A stretch of DNA of 64,000 nt from Lamellibrachia columna (GCA_963662155.1 OY759265.1:57069652-57133651), one strand, 5' to 3'; shown: positions 25,205-38,800, counted from the stretch's first letter. Numbers and translations are program-made. Notes: generated by a model not told the origin, from the letters alone.

Positions 25205-26032
25205 TTACAAATCCCCCTTTCTATTTCTTTTTAACTTCTCAATTAGATTTGCCATTATCGACATTTTCTCTGCTTGGTGTCTCTCTCTTTGTAATCTATT
25301 CTGTGTCTGTTCATGTTGAAAAGATGAAGCCATGTCTTGCATGTGCTGGAAAATGTGATCCCTAGTTGTTTTACGTTTTTTCTGACCCCCCTTCACTTTG
25401 CTACACTTCTCTTCATCTCTCTCATTTGAAGAGTGTACATGTGGTACCTGGGTTGATTGTACAACAACTGCAGGTACAATATGCACACTCTTCTGTAGAA
25501 AGGACAACTCATTTTGAAAATCATGTTCCCTGCCTTGCTCACCTGACTTATGGTTGTTGTTTCATCATACATGTTGCTACATACAATGTCAATGAGGAGT
25601 TTGTTGTTGCTGTGTTCCAAGCTGTATGTGCAAAAAAAAAATACCTGTCATTGGTTATGTCATTTTGTATTTTACTAAAAAATGTTGATGCTGTGCATTC
25701 ACAAATGTTTAAACACTTATGATTGTAAACTTAACAAAGCAAAATACCAGTATAAGTTGTTGAACATATCATGTAAAATTACTGCATTGATAGTATATAT
25801 TAATAAATTCCATTTTAATTTCTTAGTAGTTATTTTATTTTTTAAATCATAATACATATATTTCAGTTAAATTGTTTTCAGAACAATTATTCATACTCAC
25901 GTGAGTGGGATGATTGAGATGAAATTGGAACCAGTGTACATGGAGGAAGGGTCAATGATACAGACGTAGGTGATGATTCAGTGATACGTGACGCCTGAAC
26001 TTCACATCTGATTTTCTCAATGAAGTCTGTAT
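25205..26032 (-). CDS. Possible Myb/SANT-type or transposon-accessory protein, 3' two exons
   Basis: Exons 26032-25901 and 25467-25205 (stop at 25205) join in phase 1, with a consensus donor (CAC|GTGAGTATG) and acceptor (TGTACCTGCAG). The visible product runs TDFIEKIRCEVQASRITESS, then a Ser/Pro-rich linker, a basic patch GGQKKRKTTRDHIFQ and a charged helical tail ending IEKLKRNRKGDL. A basic patch plus a coiled-coil-like C-terminus is common in Myb/SANT-like proteins encoded by or co-opted from Harbinger-type transposons, but no SANT domain is visible here. Upstream exons were not found; a hAT-type element (26326-27413) lies directly upstream, so the gene may be broken. Confidence 0.35.
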
Positions 26033-26325
26033 CTATACAGAAACATGTAATATGTGTTACTTTTTAAACACACCGTTTTACCATTTCATATTGAATACTT
26101 TGCAATTAACAAACAATTGTGTACATGTTTAAAACAAATTATTTTATTCTTTAAAAGTACAATTTAATATAATAGGCATATGTTCATGAGACATTTGCAC
26201 ACTTGTTAAACACACACGTTGTGTTTGTGACATAGTAAAATATATTACAATCCACAAACAGGTGGTTCATGCACCAATTTGAAACATTGTCATGCTCAGC
26301 ATTAATGTTGTTTGTACACAAATAC

Positions 26326-27413
26326 CAGGCCTGGGGTAATAGTAATATGCAATAGTAATGATTACAATTGTTCAAGTAATAGTAATACTAACAGATGGAA
26401 CAGAACGCAATGTAATAGTAATAGAAAGCAAAGTAACAGTAACTTAGCTATTACTTTGCTATTAAAATTGAACATTTCAATCACACCAAAACTCAATTTC
26501 ATTGAAAATAATCAGACCAAATAATTCTGTATTTTGACATACTGGAACTTGGACAAGCATCATGTTCAGTCTTATACATGCAGTTTTATTTATTTTATTT
26601 ATTTCCCAACAGTGGTGATAAAATGATTTAGTATCCAAATCATAACAGTCAATGAACTGTAGCACTATTGGCAGGAGACACTGTGACAGTGTGATTGCTG
26701 CATGGCTAATTTCAGTAATTTGTCATTAGAAGCCAGGTCCACCAGCCATCTATCCTTTTATCATAAGCCTATTCAATCATTCACTGAAGCAGGATAAGGG
26801 TTCAAGAATTCCAACACTAAACAGACTTTAACATCTGAATCAATCAATCAATCATTGCCATTTCCAAACCCTAGCTGCCAGCCATCATGCTGGGTAATGT
26901 TTGAACAAAATCCAGGGGCTTATAACAACTTTCTGAGTTTTCTCAGTTGGTAGCTAGCTTGCACACTATTGAACAAAAATGTGAAAAACATCCTATCCTT
27001 GAGCCAATAATTAACTGTCCACCAAGCAGCAGCTGAGCAGTATGGGTCTACTATGGGATAATCAGACTGTGTTATATGATAGTGATGTTGCTTTTCTGCT
27101 TTTCATTCCAATGAATATATGAAACTTTTACATCCGGCTGGAATTGTGTGAGGTTAATTTAACTGGAAAATGTATGAGTTAATTGTAATTTAATTAATTA
27201 TACACCCATCTGTTAATTTTAAATTTGAATATATGTAAGTGATTAAGTATATTAAATGTTTAATAGAAAGAAAATAGTTCCAACGGAAAATGTAATAGTA
27301 ATAGCTTGAAATGTAATAGTAATATATTACATTGCATTCAGCGTGTAATAGTAATAGAAAGGAAATAAGTAATAGTAATCTATTACATTGCAATGTAATA
27401 GACCCAAGGCCTA
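26326..27413. mobile_element. hAT-type non-autonomous element, 1.09 kb
   Basis: The left end is CAGGCCTGGGGTAATAGTAA; the right end reads inward (reverse complement) as TAGGCCTTGGGTCTATTACA. The flanks ACAAATAC (26318-26325) and ACATATAC (27414-27421) form an 8-bp target duplication with one mismatch, the hAT size. Both subterminal regions are packed with the motif AATAGTAAT in direct and inverted forms (26336-26445, 27290-27400), as expected for transposase-binding repeats. There is no transposase ORF; the middle is unique A/T-rich sequence. Confidence 0.7.
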
Positions 27414-28335
27414 ACATATACATCAACATTAAAATATTTGTAAACGTTTTATGGTCAAATGTAACATACAAATATGTCATATCATATTGTATGTTGTAAA
27501 CACAGAAGTATTAAATATTTTACCTCCATCTAGCAATCGCTGCCCATCCACTGGATTCAAAACGACACGTTCTTTTTTTCATCACAAAAGATTAGCGTGG
27601 CCAATGTGTGGCTACGTTTGTTTTGTAGAATTGGAACTGGGGCCAATTTTAAGACAGTTGGGTGTGATTTCGTCATTTGCAGTGTCTAGAACTGTCGTTC
27701 ATGAAATTATTTGTTTGTGCGTCATCGTGTGACACAGTGTCGTACAATATAGTCGGATTTCACCATGCCAATGTAGCATAATGACATTGTATTTATTGTT
27801 TGAACTAGATTTGTTTTCCCCAAAATACGATAATCCCGTTTCGGCCCTTTTGCCAAGGTTCAGACGATCAGACGAGGTGAATTCGTGCATTTTGCATATG
27901 TAGTGGTTTCGAGCTAACCGCTCTAGATGTCACTAGCGAAAGACCTCAGGATATATCAACTTATCACCTGTGTGTGGTGGTTGCAGATTGCTGAATTCTT
28001 GCAAAATGCGTGAAATACGAATTTTTTTGCGGAATTAAATGTTTCTTTGACAAAACATTTCAAACTATTTCACAACTATTTATGTTGAAATACTGAACCT
28101 ACATTTTGCCGTTCGCGTAACACATGGTAAGATGCATTTGCAGCACACTAACTTTAAACCCCATAAAAGTTGTTTGTAAAGTTCACTAGTCACTTGTCAG
28201 AATCCTATTATCGCCCCCCCCACACAACCCTCCACCCACCCAGTTGTAATAAAATACATATTTTCCTTACTGGTTAAGCATAAATACTCAGACAATGGTG
28301 GTATATTTTGCACTTTTCTGGATTAGGCATGGCAT
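27414..28335. other. Intergenic sequence with a dispersed-repeat fragment
   Basis: Positions 27655-27760 (GTGTCTAGAACTG, TTTGTGCGTCATCGTG, CACAGTGTCGTAC) resemble, in inverted orientation, 47640-47755 in a GAK intron (GCACGATGATGCACAAA, GTGTCTAGACACTG), so both are copies of an unnamed dispersed repeat. A C-rich tract lies at 28215-28245. No gene was recognised. Confidence 0.4.
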
Positions 28336-29232
28336 GACTGTGTCCTCTATAGAGAAATAAAAAATGAGTCTGACTCACATGAACTCCAGAAAGATCTAAA
28401 CCGGCTGGCACAATGGGAACAAGACTGGCAAATGCATTTCAATACACAAAAATGCTTCGTCATGAGAATTACACACGCAAGACATGTAAAACACTACAGT
28501 TACACACTAGGAGATTCAACACTACAAGAAACTGACAGTCATCCCTATCTAGGAGTCTGCATCACCAAAGATCTCACCTGGAACAAACACATCCATCGGA
28601 TCACAGCCTCAGCTAACCGCACACTTGCATTCATCAGACGGAATCTCCACTCATGCCCCCAAAACATCAAAACAACCGCCTACACAACCCTTGTTCGCCC
28701 ACTCCTAGAATATTCATCATCCGTATGGGACCCCCACACCCAGGTTCTCATTAACAAAATAGAGATGGTACAAAGACGGGCGGCTCGCTTTTGCCACAAC
28801 AACTACACATCCCGAGAAACTGGGTGTGTGACAGAAATGATAAAAAAATTACACATAGAACTATTAACAACCAGAAGAATAAACAGACGGCTCACCATAT
28901 TCCACAAAGCCATCCACAGTCATCTATCATTGCCTGTTGCAAACCTCCTCCAACCCACCAAACGCCATTCACGGCATCTAAATAGCAAAGCCTTCAACAC
29001 TATACACGCGAGCAAAAACTGTTACAAATTTTCTTTTTTTCCCCGAACAATAAAAGATTGGAATTCATTACCAGACGCAATAGTCAACATCACAGAACCA
29101 CAGCAATTTAAGCAAGCACTCACACACCTAGCCCCAAACAAACATGACTAAATAGCATTCAGACCCAACCCTGACCGTTTGACTCCATAGGAGTGTTGGC
29201 CAGTAACAATACAAGACAAGACAAGACAAGGC
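28336..29232 (+). pseudogene. 5'-truncated Jockey/CR1-group LINE fragment
   Basis: The reading frame opens abruptly at 28336 with DCVLYREIKNES, right after the position of the YADD box, and runs to a stop at 29149-29151. It includes LQKDLNRLAQWEQDWQMHFN, YLGVCITKDLTWNKHI, RPLLEYSSSVWDPHTQ and IKDWNSLPDAIVN, the usual RT thumb and C-terminal landmarks of this LINE group. The frame is intact over about 270 codons. The 3' end is an (ACAAG)n tail at 29205-29230. It is not the same family as the LINE at 23056. Confidence 0.88.
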
Positions 29233-29479
29233 AGACATACCAAGTCCAAGTATCATGATTTGGCGTGAGACTCTTCAGTTTTCTTACTCTAAACAGCCCC
29301 TTCTGGGGCTAACATGGGGCTTCCATCTCACACATATTGGCCTTAACATGTATGTATGTATACATATTTTGGCCTTCATAATACTAAAGTACTGATGTTG
29401 ACCTTAAAATAAAGCTAAGCCTAAGGCGTTGTCCTAGCCACTGATTACATGTCACGATGCATGTTTATTACATGCCCAT
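29233..29479. other. Unassigned sequence upstream of HAUS3
   Basis: About 250 bp between the LINE tail and the palindromic insertion; it may hold the HAUS3 promoter. No clear TATA, CCAAT or CpG-rich signal was recognised. Confidence 0.3.
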
Positions 29480-29493
29480 ACATGGACAAATAT

Positions 29494-29793
29494 GAGTAAT
29501 ATTTTTACTATTTTCACAGTCAGTTTATCTTTTTCTTGTGACATTTCGATTGCTATCAGCAATCTTCTTCAGACAACAACCGCTAGATGGCAACATGGTA
29601 GTCATTCTACGCAGATGTTACTGCGTAGAATGACTACCGTGTGGCCATCTAGCGGTAGTCGTCTGAAGAAGATTGCTGATAGCGATCGAAACGTCACGAG
29701 AAGAAAAAGGTAAACTTACTGTGAAATAAGTAAAAATATTACTCATTTGAACCATCCAGTCTGATGAACATCTTCTCTCACATGGACAAATAT
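29494..29793. mobile_element. Penelope-like palindromic insertion with paired hammerhead-like cores
   Basis: A 14-bp perfect direct repeat, ACATGGACAAATAT, flanks the insertion (29480-29493 and 29780-29793). Inside are two ~120-bp inverted arms (29495-29614 and 29621-29743) around a 6-bp spacer. Each arm contains a hammerhead-like core read outward from the centre. The right arm, plus strand, has CTGAAGA (29663-29669), stem ATTGC/GCGAT with loop TGATA, then CGAAA (29687-29691). The left arm, minus strand, has CTGAAGA (29572-29566), stem ATTGC/GCAAT and CGAAA. Penelope-like retroelements are known to carry hammerhead ribozymes in their terminal repeats, and inverted terminal arrangements occur. 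The insertion ends 34 bp before the HAUS3 start codon. Confidence 0.6.
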
Positions 29794-29827
29794 ATTTGAC
29801 TTTGTAGAACTTACTGCATAAGTTGTG

Positions 29828-32800
29828 ATGAGTGGCCAAGCATTTCTCGACACGTTGAGACGAATTGGCTATCCCAGTGTCAATGAGCTGGACAGCCAGA
29901 GTGTGTCATGGATGTTTGACAATGACGCCATGGCACCATTCCTCGAGTGGTTCTGTGACGAAATCCAACCAGCTAATGTACTCAATCCAAAAGACCTCAA
30001 CAGGTTTGTTCATGTAAAGTCTTTATCTTTTTCGTATTATTTAAGCTTTTCATATCATATTGACATATGTGTACATTTCAGTGATTTTATCAATAATGTA
30101 CAAACTGTGAAACTTCCACCAAAATCCTCTTCACGGCTGTTCTGAATTATAACTATAATCAATAAAATTACTAAAAGCATGGATCCAAAGTCATAGCTAC
30201 GTAGCTAAAGTCACATATATTCACTAGGTGACAATATAACAGTATATATTTTGTAATACAAGTGTGTCTTCAGTTGAGAGGTGACTTGTAACAAGATTTT
30301 AACAAGATTTAACAAGATTGCCATCCAGGCCAAAAGGCCAGATGGCAAGTGGACAAGGAAGCCATTGGCTTATCTAGAGTCCAACATTTTTTCATCTTTG
30401 TGTAACCCGCCTTCCTGAGTTATGTGTCAACCTTGTTTTTAAACATATTCACGCAGCTAGCATTTACACAATCTGTAGATAATTTGTTCCATTCATTTAT
30501 TGTCTTCTGTGAGAACTAGTACTTCCTGATATCCAATCTACACCTATCCTTTACTAATGTTAACTCATGTCCTCTAGTTCTGCTATCTTTCTAGAGTGAG
30601 AAAAAAATATTTCTATCAATATTTTCATATCCATTCAATATCTTAAAAACTTCTCATAGGACCCATATGCCTTGATGGATTCAACCAAACCAAAGGGTTG
30701 GGTCAACAGTTGAACAATTAAAGACAGGCCTGCAAATGCAGTCCAGATTAATCCATTCAAACCCTGTATATTTAATGTTGTCTTGGTTAGATATATGACT
30801 CTCTAAACAGAATTTTTAAATATTTCCTGAATATAGTTCATATTTGGGTGTGTGTAATGGTGTTTATCAATCGTGTAGGTTTCATGAGTTGGAGAAGTCT
30901 GAAGACGGCGTTTTGGACGGACCCCAGCTAGACCAGGCTCTTCAAAACCTGGCTTCAGTTGAGCAGGATGAACAGTCAGAAGAGAAACTGCGGTGTGTGA
31001 ACGCCATGCTACGTGCACTATACAATATTCGTTATGTGCAGATGATAAGTGCGTAACATTATTAGCACAAGTTGTGACCATGAGAAAGTGGAACAACTTC
31101 TCTAGATTGTCAACATAATAGAGTTCAGAGATTGGTGGCACAAAATAATAGGCAACAATGCAAAAAAACAGTAAATGGCAGCAACACAACAAAACATTGT
31201 AAATGGCAGCAATGCAACAAAACATTGTAAATGGCAGCAATGCAACAAAACATTGTAAATGGCAGCAATGCAACAAAACATTGTAAATGGCAGCAATGCA
31301 ACAAAACATTGTAAATGGCAGCAACACAACAAAACATTGTAAATGGCAGCAATGCAACAAAACATTGTAAATGGCAGCAACACAACAAAACATTGTAAAT
31401 GGCAGCAATGCAACAAAACATTGTAAATGGCAGCAACGCAACAAAACATTGTAAATGGCAGCAATGCAACAAAACATTGTAAATGGCAGCAACACAACAA
31501 AACATTGTAATTGGTAGCAACACAACAAAACATTGTAAATGGCAGCAACGCAACAAAACATTGTAAATGGCAGCAATGCAACAAAACATTGTAAATGGTA
31601 GCAACACAACAAAACATTGTAAATGGCAGCAATGCAACAAAACATTGTAAATGGTAGCAACACAACAAAACATTGTAAATGGCAGCAACGCAACAAAACA
31701 TTGTAAATGGCAGCAATGCAACAAAACATTGTAAATGGTAGCAACACAACAAAACATTGTAAATGGCAGCAATGCAACAAAACATTGTAAATGGTAGCAA
31801 CGCAACAAAACATTGTAAATGGTAGCAACACAACAAAACATTGTAAATGGCAGCAATGCAACAAAACATTGTAAATGGTAGCAACACAACAAAACATTGT
31901 AAATGGCAGCAATGCAACAAAACATTGTAAATGGTAGCAACGCAACAAAACATTGTAAATGGTAGCAACACAACAAAACATTGTAAATGGCAGCAATGCA
32001 ACAAAACATTGTAAATGGTAGCAACACAACAAAACATTGTAAATGGCAGCAATGCAACAAAACATTGTAAATGGTAGCAACACAACAAAACATTGTAAAT
32101 GGCAGCAATGCAACAAAACATTGTAAATGGTAGCAACACAACAAAACATTGTAAATGGCAGCAATGCAACAAAACATTGTAAATGGTAGCAACACAACAA
32201 AACATTGTAAATGGCAGCAATGCAACAACACATTGTAAATGGTAGCAACACAACAAAACATTGTAAATGGCAGCAATGCAACAAAACATTGTAAATGGTA
32301 GCAACACAACAAAACATTGTAAATGGCAGCAATGCAACAAAACATTGTAAATGGTAGCAACGCAACAAAACATTGTAAATGGTAGCAACACAACAAAACA
32401 TTGTAAATGGCAGCAATGCAACAAAACATTGTAAATGGTAGCAAATTAGCAATGCAACAAAATATTGTAAATGGTAGCAAATTAGCAATGCAGCAAAACA
32501 TTATAAATGATAGCAATACAGCAAAACATTGTAAATGGTAGCAATGCAACAACACATTGTAAATGGTAGCAATGCAACGAAACATTGTAAATGGTAGCAA
32601 ATTAGCAATGCAACAAAACATTATAAGTGATAGCAATGCAACAAAACATTGTAAATGGTAGCAATGCAACAAAACATTATAAATGATAGCAACGCAACAA
32701 AACATTGTAAATGGTAGCAATGCAACAAAACATTGTAAATGGTAGCAATGCAAATAAAACTGCAGGCAGCAGTTATTAGGAAAATTCAGCACACAAAACT

Positions 32801-35800
32801 TGTAACGTGTAGAAGTTAATTAATTAAGTCACATAGATTTGCGGGCTCTTCCTGTGGATTCTCCATTTCTACCTGTACACATTCTTAAAGAGACAGTTCC
32901 ACCCATATGCTATAAGTTGTAATTCACTGTGGCGCTTCATACTCAGCATTACAATAATGTCAAAACATGTCCCTGTTTACTACAAAGGTTACTTTTTCAC
33001 ATGTTACTTGAAACAACAAATACAAACAAAAGTTTTCGACCAATATACAATGCTATTTTGGTGGTAATTTCATTATGATCTATAAGTTATCAGCCTACCA
33101 GTATCAAATTGCTGAACTTGTGATAATTGGGACATATATGTGTAGCATGGTGCATATGTTGTTTCTGTTAACTTCTATACTAACTTGTAATAATGTACAA
33201 GTGACAGTGTTGAACATTATGTTGTTGTTGTTTTCGATAGAGGGAATGTCAGAGACTTAGAGGATGAGTTGAAGTTAGCTGAACAGAAGAACAATCGCCT
33301 GGTGCAACAGCGGAATAAACTCAGGTATGAAGGCAAGGGATTTATTACAATCAGCTGTTGGTCAGCTGTTATTTTGTAATTGCAGTTGGAGTAGTAACAA
33401 ACTGCATGGAAACTGGGAAAACAAGATCAACAATTTGTGCACATTTGTAAACCAACAACAGTGAACAAATTGTGAATTTTCTGCCAGTTTTTTATGGTGG
33501 AGCCCCTAATTTAGACACCTATGAAATAAAAGGGATGGTCATAATTTCACTCATAAAAGATGATGTTTTTCATCACTTGTAAACATGAGCTTACATTGTC
33601 ATTGGTGCATAGCTCATATAACTTATGCAAATTCTAAGGTAGTAGATGGTAAAATTACTCAAGTAATAGTTTGTTTGCTAGTGCATGTAGTCCATCAGTG
33701 AAAACGCTGTTGACAAAGGTGGGTTTTTGTTGATCAAGGGCTGCATTGTATACATACAAATTCCTGCTGTAGTTTGGTATGTAGAGTATGTGTTATAGTA
33801 CATATACCCTATGTTTTATGGATAGTTTGAACACTACAGTGTAACTGGGAAGCTAAGGTTTAAGTTGTCCTCTGGTTATTCTGATTGTTTTTCTATGTTT
33901 ATTGACCTATTTCCTATGAGATGTTCGATTGTGCCTTCAGTCTGCAGCAGATGAGTCTGAACAACAAGTTGTCACGCATGGAATGTGTGCTCGAGACAAG
34001 CAAGCGGGAGTACAAGATAGCCATACAGCAGGCACAGACTGACAACACAATGGTAAGATACAAGTAAACACGAGTACAAGAATGCCATACAGCAGAGACA
34101 GACTGACAACACAATGGTAAGATGCAAGTAAACAGGAGTACAAGATAGCCATAGAGCAGGCACAGACTGACAACACAATGGTAAGATACAAGTAAACATG
34201 AGTACAAGATAGCCATAGAGCAGGCACAGACTGACAACACTATGGTAAGATACAAGTAAACATGAGTACAAGATAGCCATAGAGCAGGCACAGACTGACA
34301 ATACTATGGTAAGATACAAGTAAACATGAGTACAAGATAGCCATAGAGCAGGCACAGACTGACAACACTATGGTAAGATACAAGTAAACATGAGTACAAG
34401 ATAGCCATAGAGCAGGCACAGACTGACAACACAATGGTAAGTTACAAGTAAACACGAGTACAAGATAGCCATAGAGCAGGCACAGACTGACAACACAATG
34501 GTAAGATACAAGTAAACATGAGTACAAGATAGCCATAGAGCAGGCACAGACTGACAATACTATGGTAAGATACAAGTAAACTCGAGTACAAGATAGCCAT
34601 AGAGAAGACACAGACTGACAACACAATGGTAAGATACAAGTAAACATGAGTACAAGATAGCCATAGAGCAGGCACAGACTGACAATACTATGGTAAGATA
34701 CAAGTAAACACGAGTACAAGATAGCCATAGAGCAGGCACAGACTGACAACACAATGGTAAGTTACAAGTAAACACGAGTACAAGATAGCCATAGAGCAGG
34801 CACAGACTGACAATACTATGGTAAGTTACAAGTAAACTCGAGTACAAGATAGCCATAGAGAAGACACAGACTGACAACACAATGGTAAGATACAAGTAAA
34901 CATGAGTACAAGATAGCCATAGAGCAGGCACAGACTGACAATACTATGGTAAGATACAAGTAAACACGAGTACAAGATAGCCATAGAGCAGGCACAGACT
35001 GACAACACTATGGTAAGATACAAGTAAACATGAGTACAAGATAGCCATAGAGCAGGCACAGACTGACAATACTATGGTAAGATACAAGTAAACTCGAGTA
35101 CAAGATAGCCATAGAGCAGACACAGACTGACAACATAATGGTAAGATACAAGTAAACATGAGTACAAGATAGCGATAGAGAAGACACAGACTGACAACAC
35201 TATGGTAAGATACAAGTAAACCAAGTACAAGATAGCCATAGAGCAGACACAGACTGACAACACATTGGTAAGTTACAAGTAAACACGAGTACAAGATAGC
35301 CATAGAGCAGGCACAGACTGACAACACAAGATAAGATACAAGTAAACACAAGTACAAGATAGCCATAGAGCAGACACAGACTGACAACACATTGGTAAGT
35401 TACAAGTAAACACGAGTACAAGATAGCCATAGAGCAGGCACAGACTGACAACACAAGATAAGATACAAGTAAACACAAGTACAAGATAGACATAGAGCAG
35501 GCACAGACTGACAACACAATGGTAAGATACAAGTAAACATGAGTACAAGATAGCCATAGAGCAGGCACAGACTGACAACAGTGATAAGTAAACACGTTGA
35601 TGTTCCAATTTTCCAAAGTGTTATGCACAGTTGGTTTAATAAAAGAGTGCGTACAGTTGTTAAAATCATCAAAGGAATAGACTTTGATCATTAGATGGGT
35701 AACTTGCGAAAGTGTAAATATCCTTATAGAGGTGAAGGAAATTTTTTTCCTGTTTTGCCAAATTTTGACTGTACCAAGTAAAAAAATAATTTACTAGTTT

Positions 35801-38800
35801 GTCCAATGGTTCCACCAAAACTAAATAACAAACTTGTACAAACAAGCTATCATCTCGCAGTGGATACTGTCATCTCGCAGTGGATACTGTCATCTCGCCA
35901 TGGATACTGTCATCTCGCCATGGATACTGTCATCTCATAGTGGATACTGTCATCTCGCAGTGGATACTGTCATCTCGCAGTGGATACTGTCATCTCGCAG
36001 TGGATACTGTCATCTCGCAGTGGATACTGTCATCTCATAGTGGATACTGTCGTCTCATAGTGGATATTGTCATCTCCCAGTGGATGCTGTCATCTCGCAG
36101 TGGATGCTGTGATATCGCAGTGGATACTGTCATCTGATAGTGGATACTGTCATCTGATAGTGGATACTGTCATCTCATAGTGAATACTGTCATCTCGCAG
36201 TGGATACTGTCATCTCATAGTGGATACTGTCATCTCATAGTGGATACTGTCATCTCGCAGTGGATGCTGTCATCTCGCAGTGGATACTGTCATCTGATAG
36301 TGGATACTGTCATCTCATAGTGGATACTGTCATCTCATAGTGAATACTGTCATCTCGCAGTGGATACTGTCATCTCTCAGTGGATACTGTCATCTCATAG
36401 TGGATACTGTCATCTTATAGTGGATACTGTCATCTCGCAGTGGATACTGTCATCTCGTGGTGGATACTAGTAGGATACCTTTTTGCCTGCAGGTCAACCA
36501 GCAACTGGACGAGTTGACCAGTGCGGTCACTGACCTGGTCAGACTGTACAAAGACGGAGTACAAAATCCCATAGAGTCATGTGGGGACGCAAAGAACCGT
36601 GTGTTTCTGTCGCAGCTAGATCTAGGTGGTCTTGAAGCAGTTGAACAGAAGTACACGCAGGCATTGACTGCCTTCACCAAGAAACAGTTCTTTGAAGTGA
36701 GTGACAAGTCATTTCTAAACTGTCAAGTCATTTGTACACTGTCAAGTCATTTCTACAGATTTAAGATTAGCATCTTTAGAGATACTTATTTTCTACTTTT
36801 GTTTATAAAGCTATTTTATTATGTAAGTTTGTCATATAAAATTAGAACAACACTTGGCAAGCAGAGAATCATGAACATAGTATAGAAGCTTGGTAGTTTG
36901 ACAATAATTGATTTCAGTCTCAGTTGAACTTGTCAATGTCTGCGTCGTCAGATTCTCATTAATTTGTTGCATCCCTTTGCAATGAATGAATACAGTTCTC
37001 AAATATGAGTTTTACAATACCCAACTTTGCGCCATGGCGATGGTAGGTGAACAATATTAAGTACTTTCTGATCGACTCACCTGTAGCTACATGTTGTCTG
37101 TGGCAGGGCATTGCTGAGGTCTCAGGTCACCATGCGGCATCGCGCTATGTTTGCTAATGATCAGTATCTGTCTGTGGCAGGGCATTGCTGAGGTCTCAGG
37201 TCAACATGCGGCATCGCGCTATGTTGTTTGCTAATGATCAGTGTCTGTCTGTGGCAGGGCATTGCTGAGGTCTCAGGTCACCATGCGGCATCGCGCTATG
37301 TTGTTTGCTAATGATCAGTATCTGTCTGTGGCAGGGCATTGCTGAGGTCTCAGGTCACCATGCGGCATCGCGCTATGTTGTTTGCTAATGATCAGTGTCT
37401 GTCTGTGGCAGGTCATTGCTGAGGTCTCAGGTCACCATACGGCATTGCGCTATGTAGTTTACTAATGATCAGTGTCTGTCTGTGGCAGGGCATTGCTGAG
37501 GTCTCAGGTCACCATGCGGCATCGCGCTATGTTGTTTGCTAATGATCAGTGTCTGTCTGTGGCAGGGCATTGCTGAGGTCTCAGGTCACCATGCGGCATC
37601 GCACTATGTAGTTTGCTAATGATCAGTGTCTGTCTGTGGCAGGGCATTGCTGAGGTCTCAGGTCACCATGCGGCATCGCGCTATGTAGTTTGCTAATGAT
37701 CAGTGTCTGTCTGTGGCAGGGCATTGCTGAGGTCTCAGGTCACCATGCGGCATCGCGCTATGTAGTTTGCTAATGATCAGTGTCTGTCTGTGGCAGGGCA
37801 TTGCTGAGGTCTCAGGTCACCATGCGGCATCGCGCTATGTTGTTTGCTAATGATCAGTGTCTGTCTGTGGCAGGGCATTGCTGAGGTCTCAGGTCACCAT
37901 GCGGCATCGCGCTATGTTGTTTGCTAATGATCAGTGTCTGTCTGTGGCAGGGCATTGCTGAGGTCTCAGGTCACCATGCGGCATTACGCAATGTTGTTTG
38001 CTAATGATCAGTGTCTGTCTGTGGCAGGGCATTGCTGAGGTCTCAGGTCACCATGCGGCATCGCGCTATGTAGTTTGCTAATGATCAGTGTCTGTCTGTG
38101 GCAGGGCATTGCTGAGGTCTCAGGTCACCATGCGGCATCGCGCTATGTAGTTTACTAATGATCAGTGTCTGTCTGTGGCAGGGCATTGCTGAGGTCTCAG
38201 GTCACCATGCGGCATCGCGCTATGTAGTTTACTAATGATCAGTGTCTGTCTGTGGCAGGGCATTGCTGAGGTCTCAGGTCACCATGCGGCATCGCGCTAT
38301 GTTGTTTGCTAATGATCAGTGTCTGTCTGTGGCAGGACATTGCTGAGGTCTCAGGTCACCATGCGGCATCGCGCTATGTAGTTTGCTAATGATCAGTGTC
38401 TGTCTGTGGCAGGGCATTGCTGAGGTCTCAGGTCACCATGCGGCATCGCGCTATGTAGTTTGCTAATGATCAGTGTCTGTCTGTGGCAGGGCATTGCTGA
38501 GGTCTCAGGTCACCATGCGGCATCGCGCTATGTTGTTTGCTAATGATCAGTGTCTGTCTGTGGCAGGGCATTGCTGAGGTCTCAGGTCACCATGCGGCAT
38601 CGCGCTATGTTGTTTGCTAATGATCAGTGTCTGTCTGTGGCAGGGCATTGCTGAGGTCTCAGGTCACCATGCGGCATCGCGCTATGTTGTTTGCTAATGA
38701 TCAGTGTCTGTCTGTGGCAGGGCATTGCTGAGGTCTCTGGTCACCATGCGGCATCGCGCTATGTAGTTTACTAATGATCAGTGTCTGTCTGTGGCAGGGC

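Noticed and set aside
27537..27600. First exon of the Myb/SANT-like gene (MKKRTCRFESSGWAAIARW)
   Set aside because: It ends at a donor, but its phase gives a stop when joined to the exon at 26032, and the region overlaps a dispersed repeat.
30803..32792. Hydrophobic minus-strand ORFs up to 561 codons (CCCHLQCFVALLPF-like repeats)
   Set aside because: They come from the 28-bp minisatellite in HAUS3 intron 2, antisense to a solid gene.
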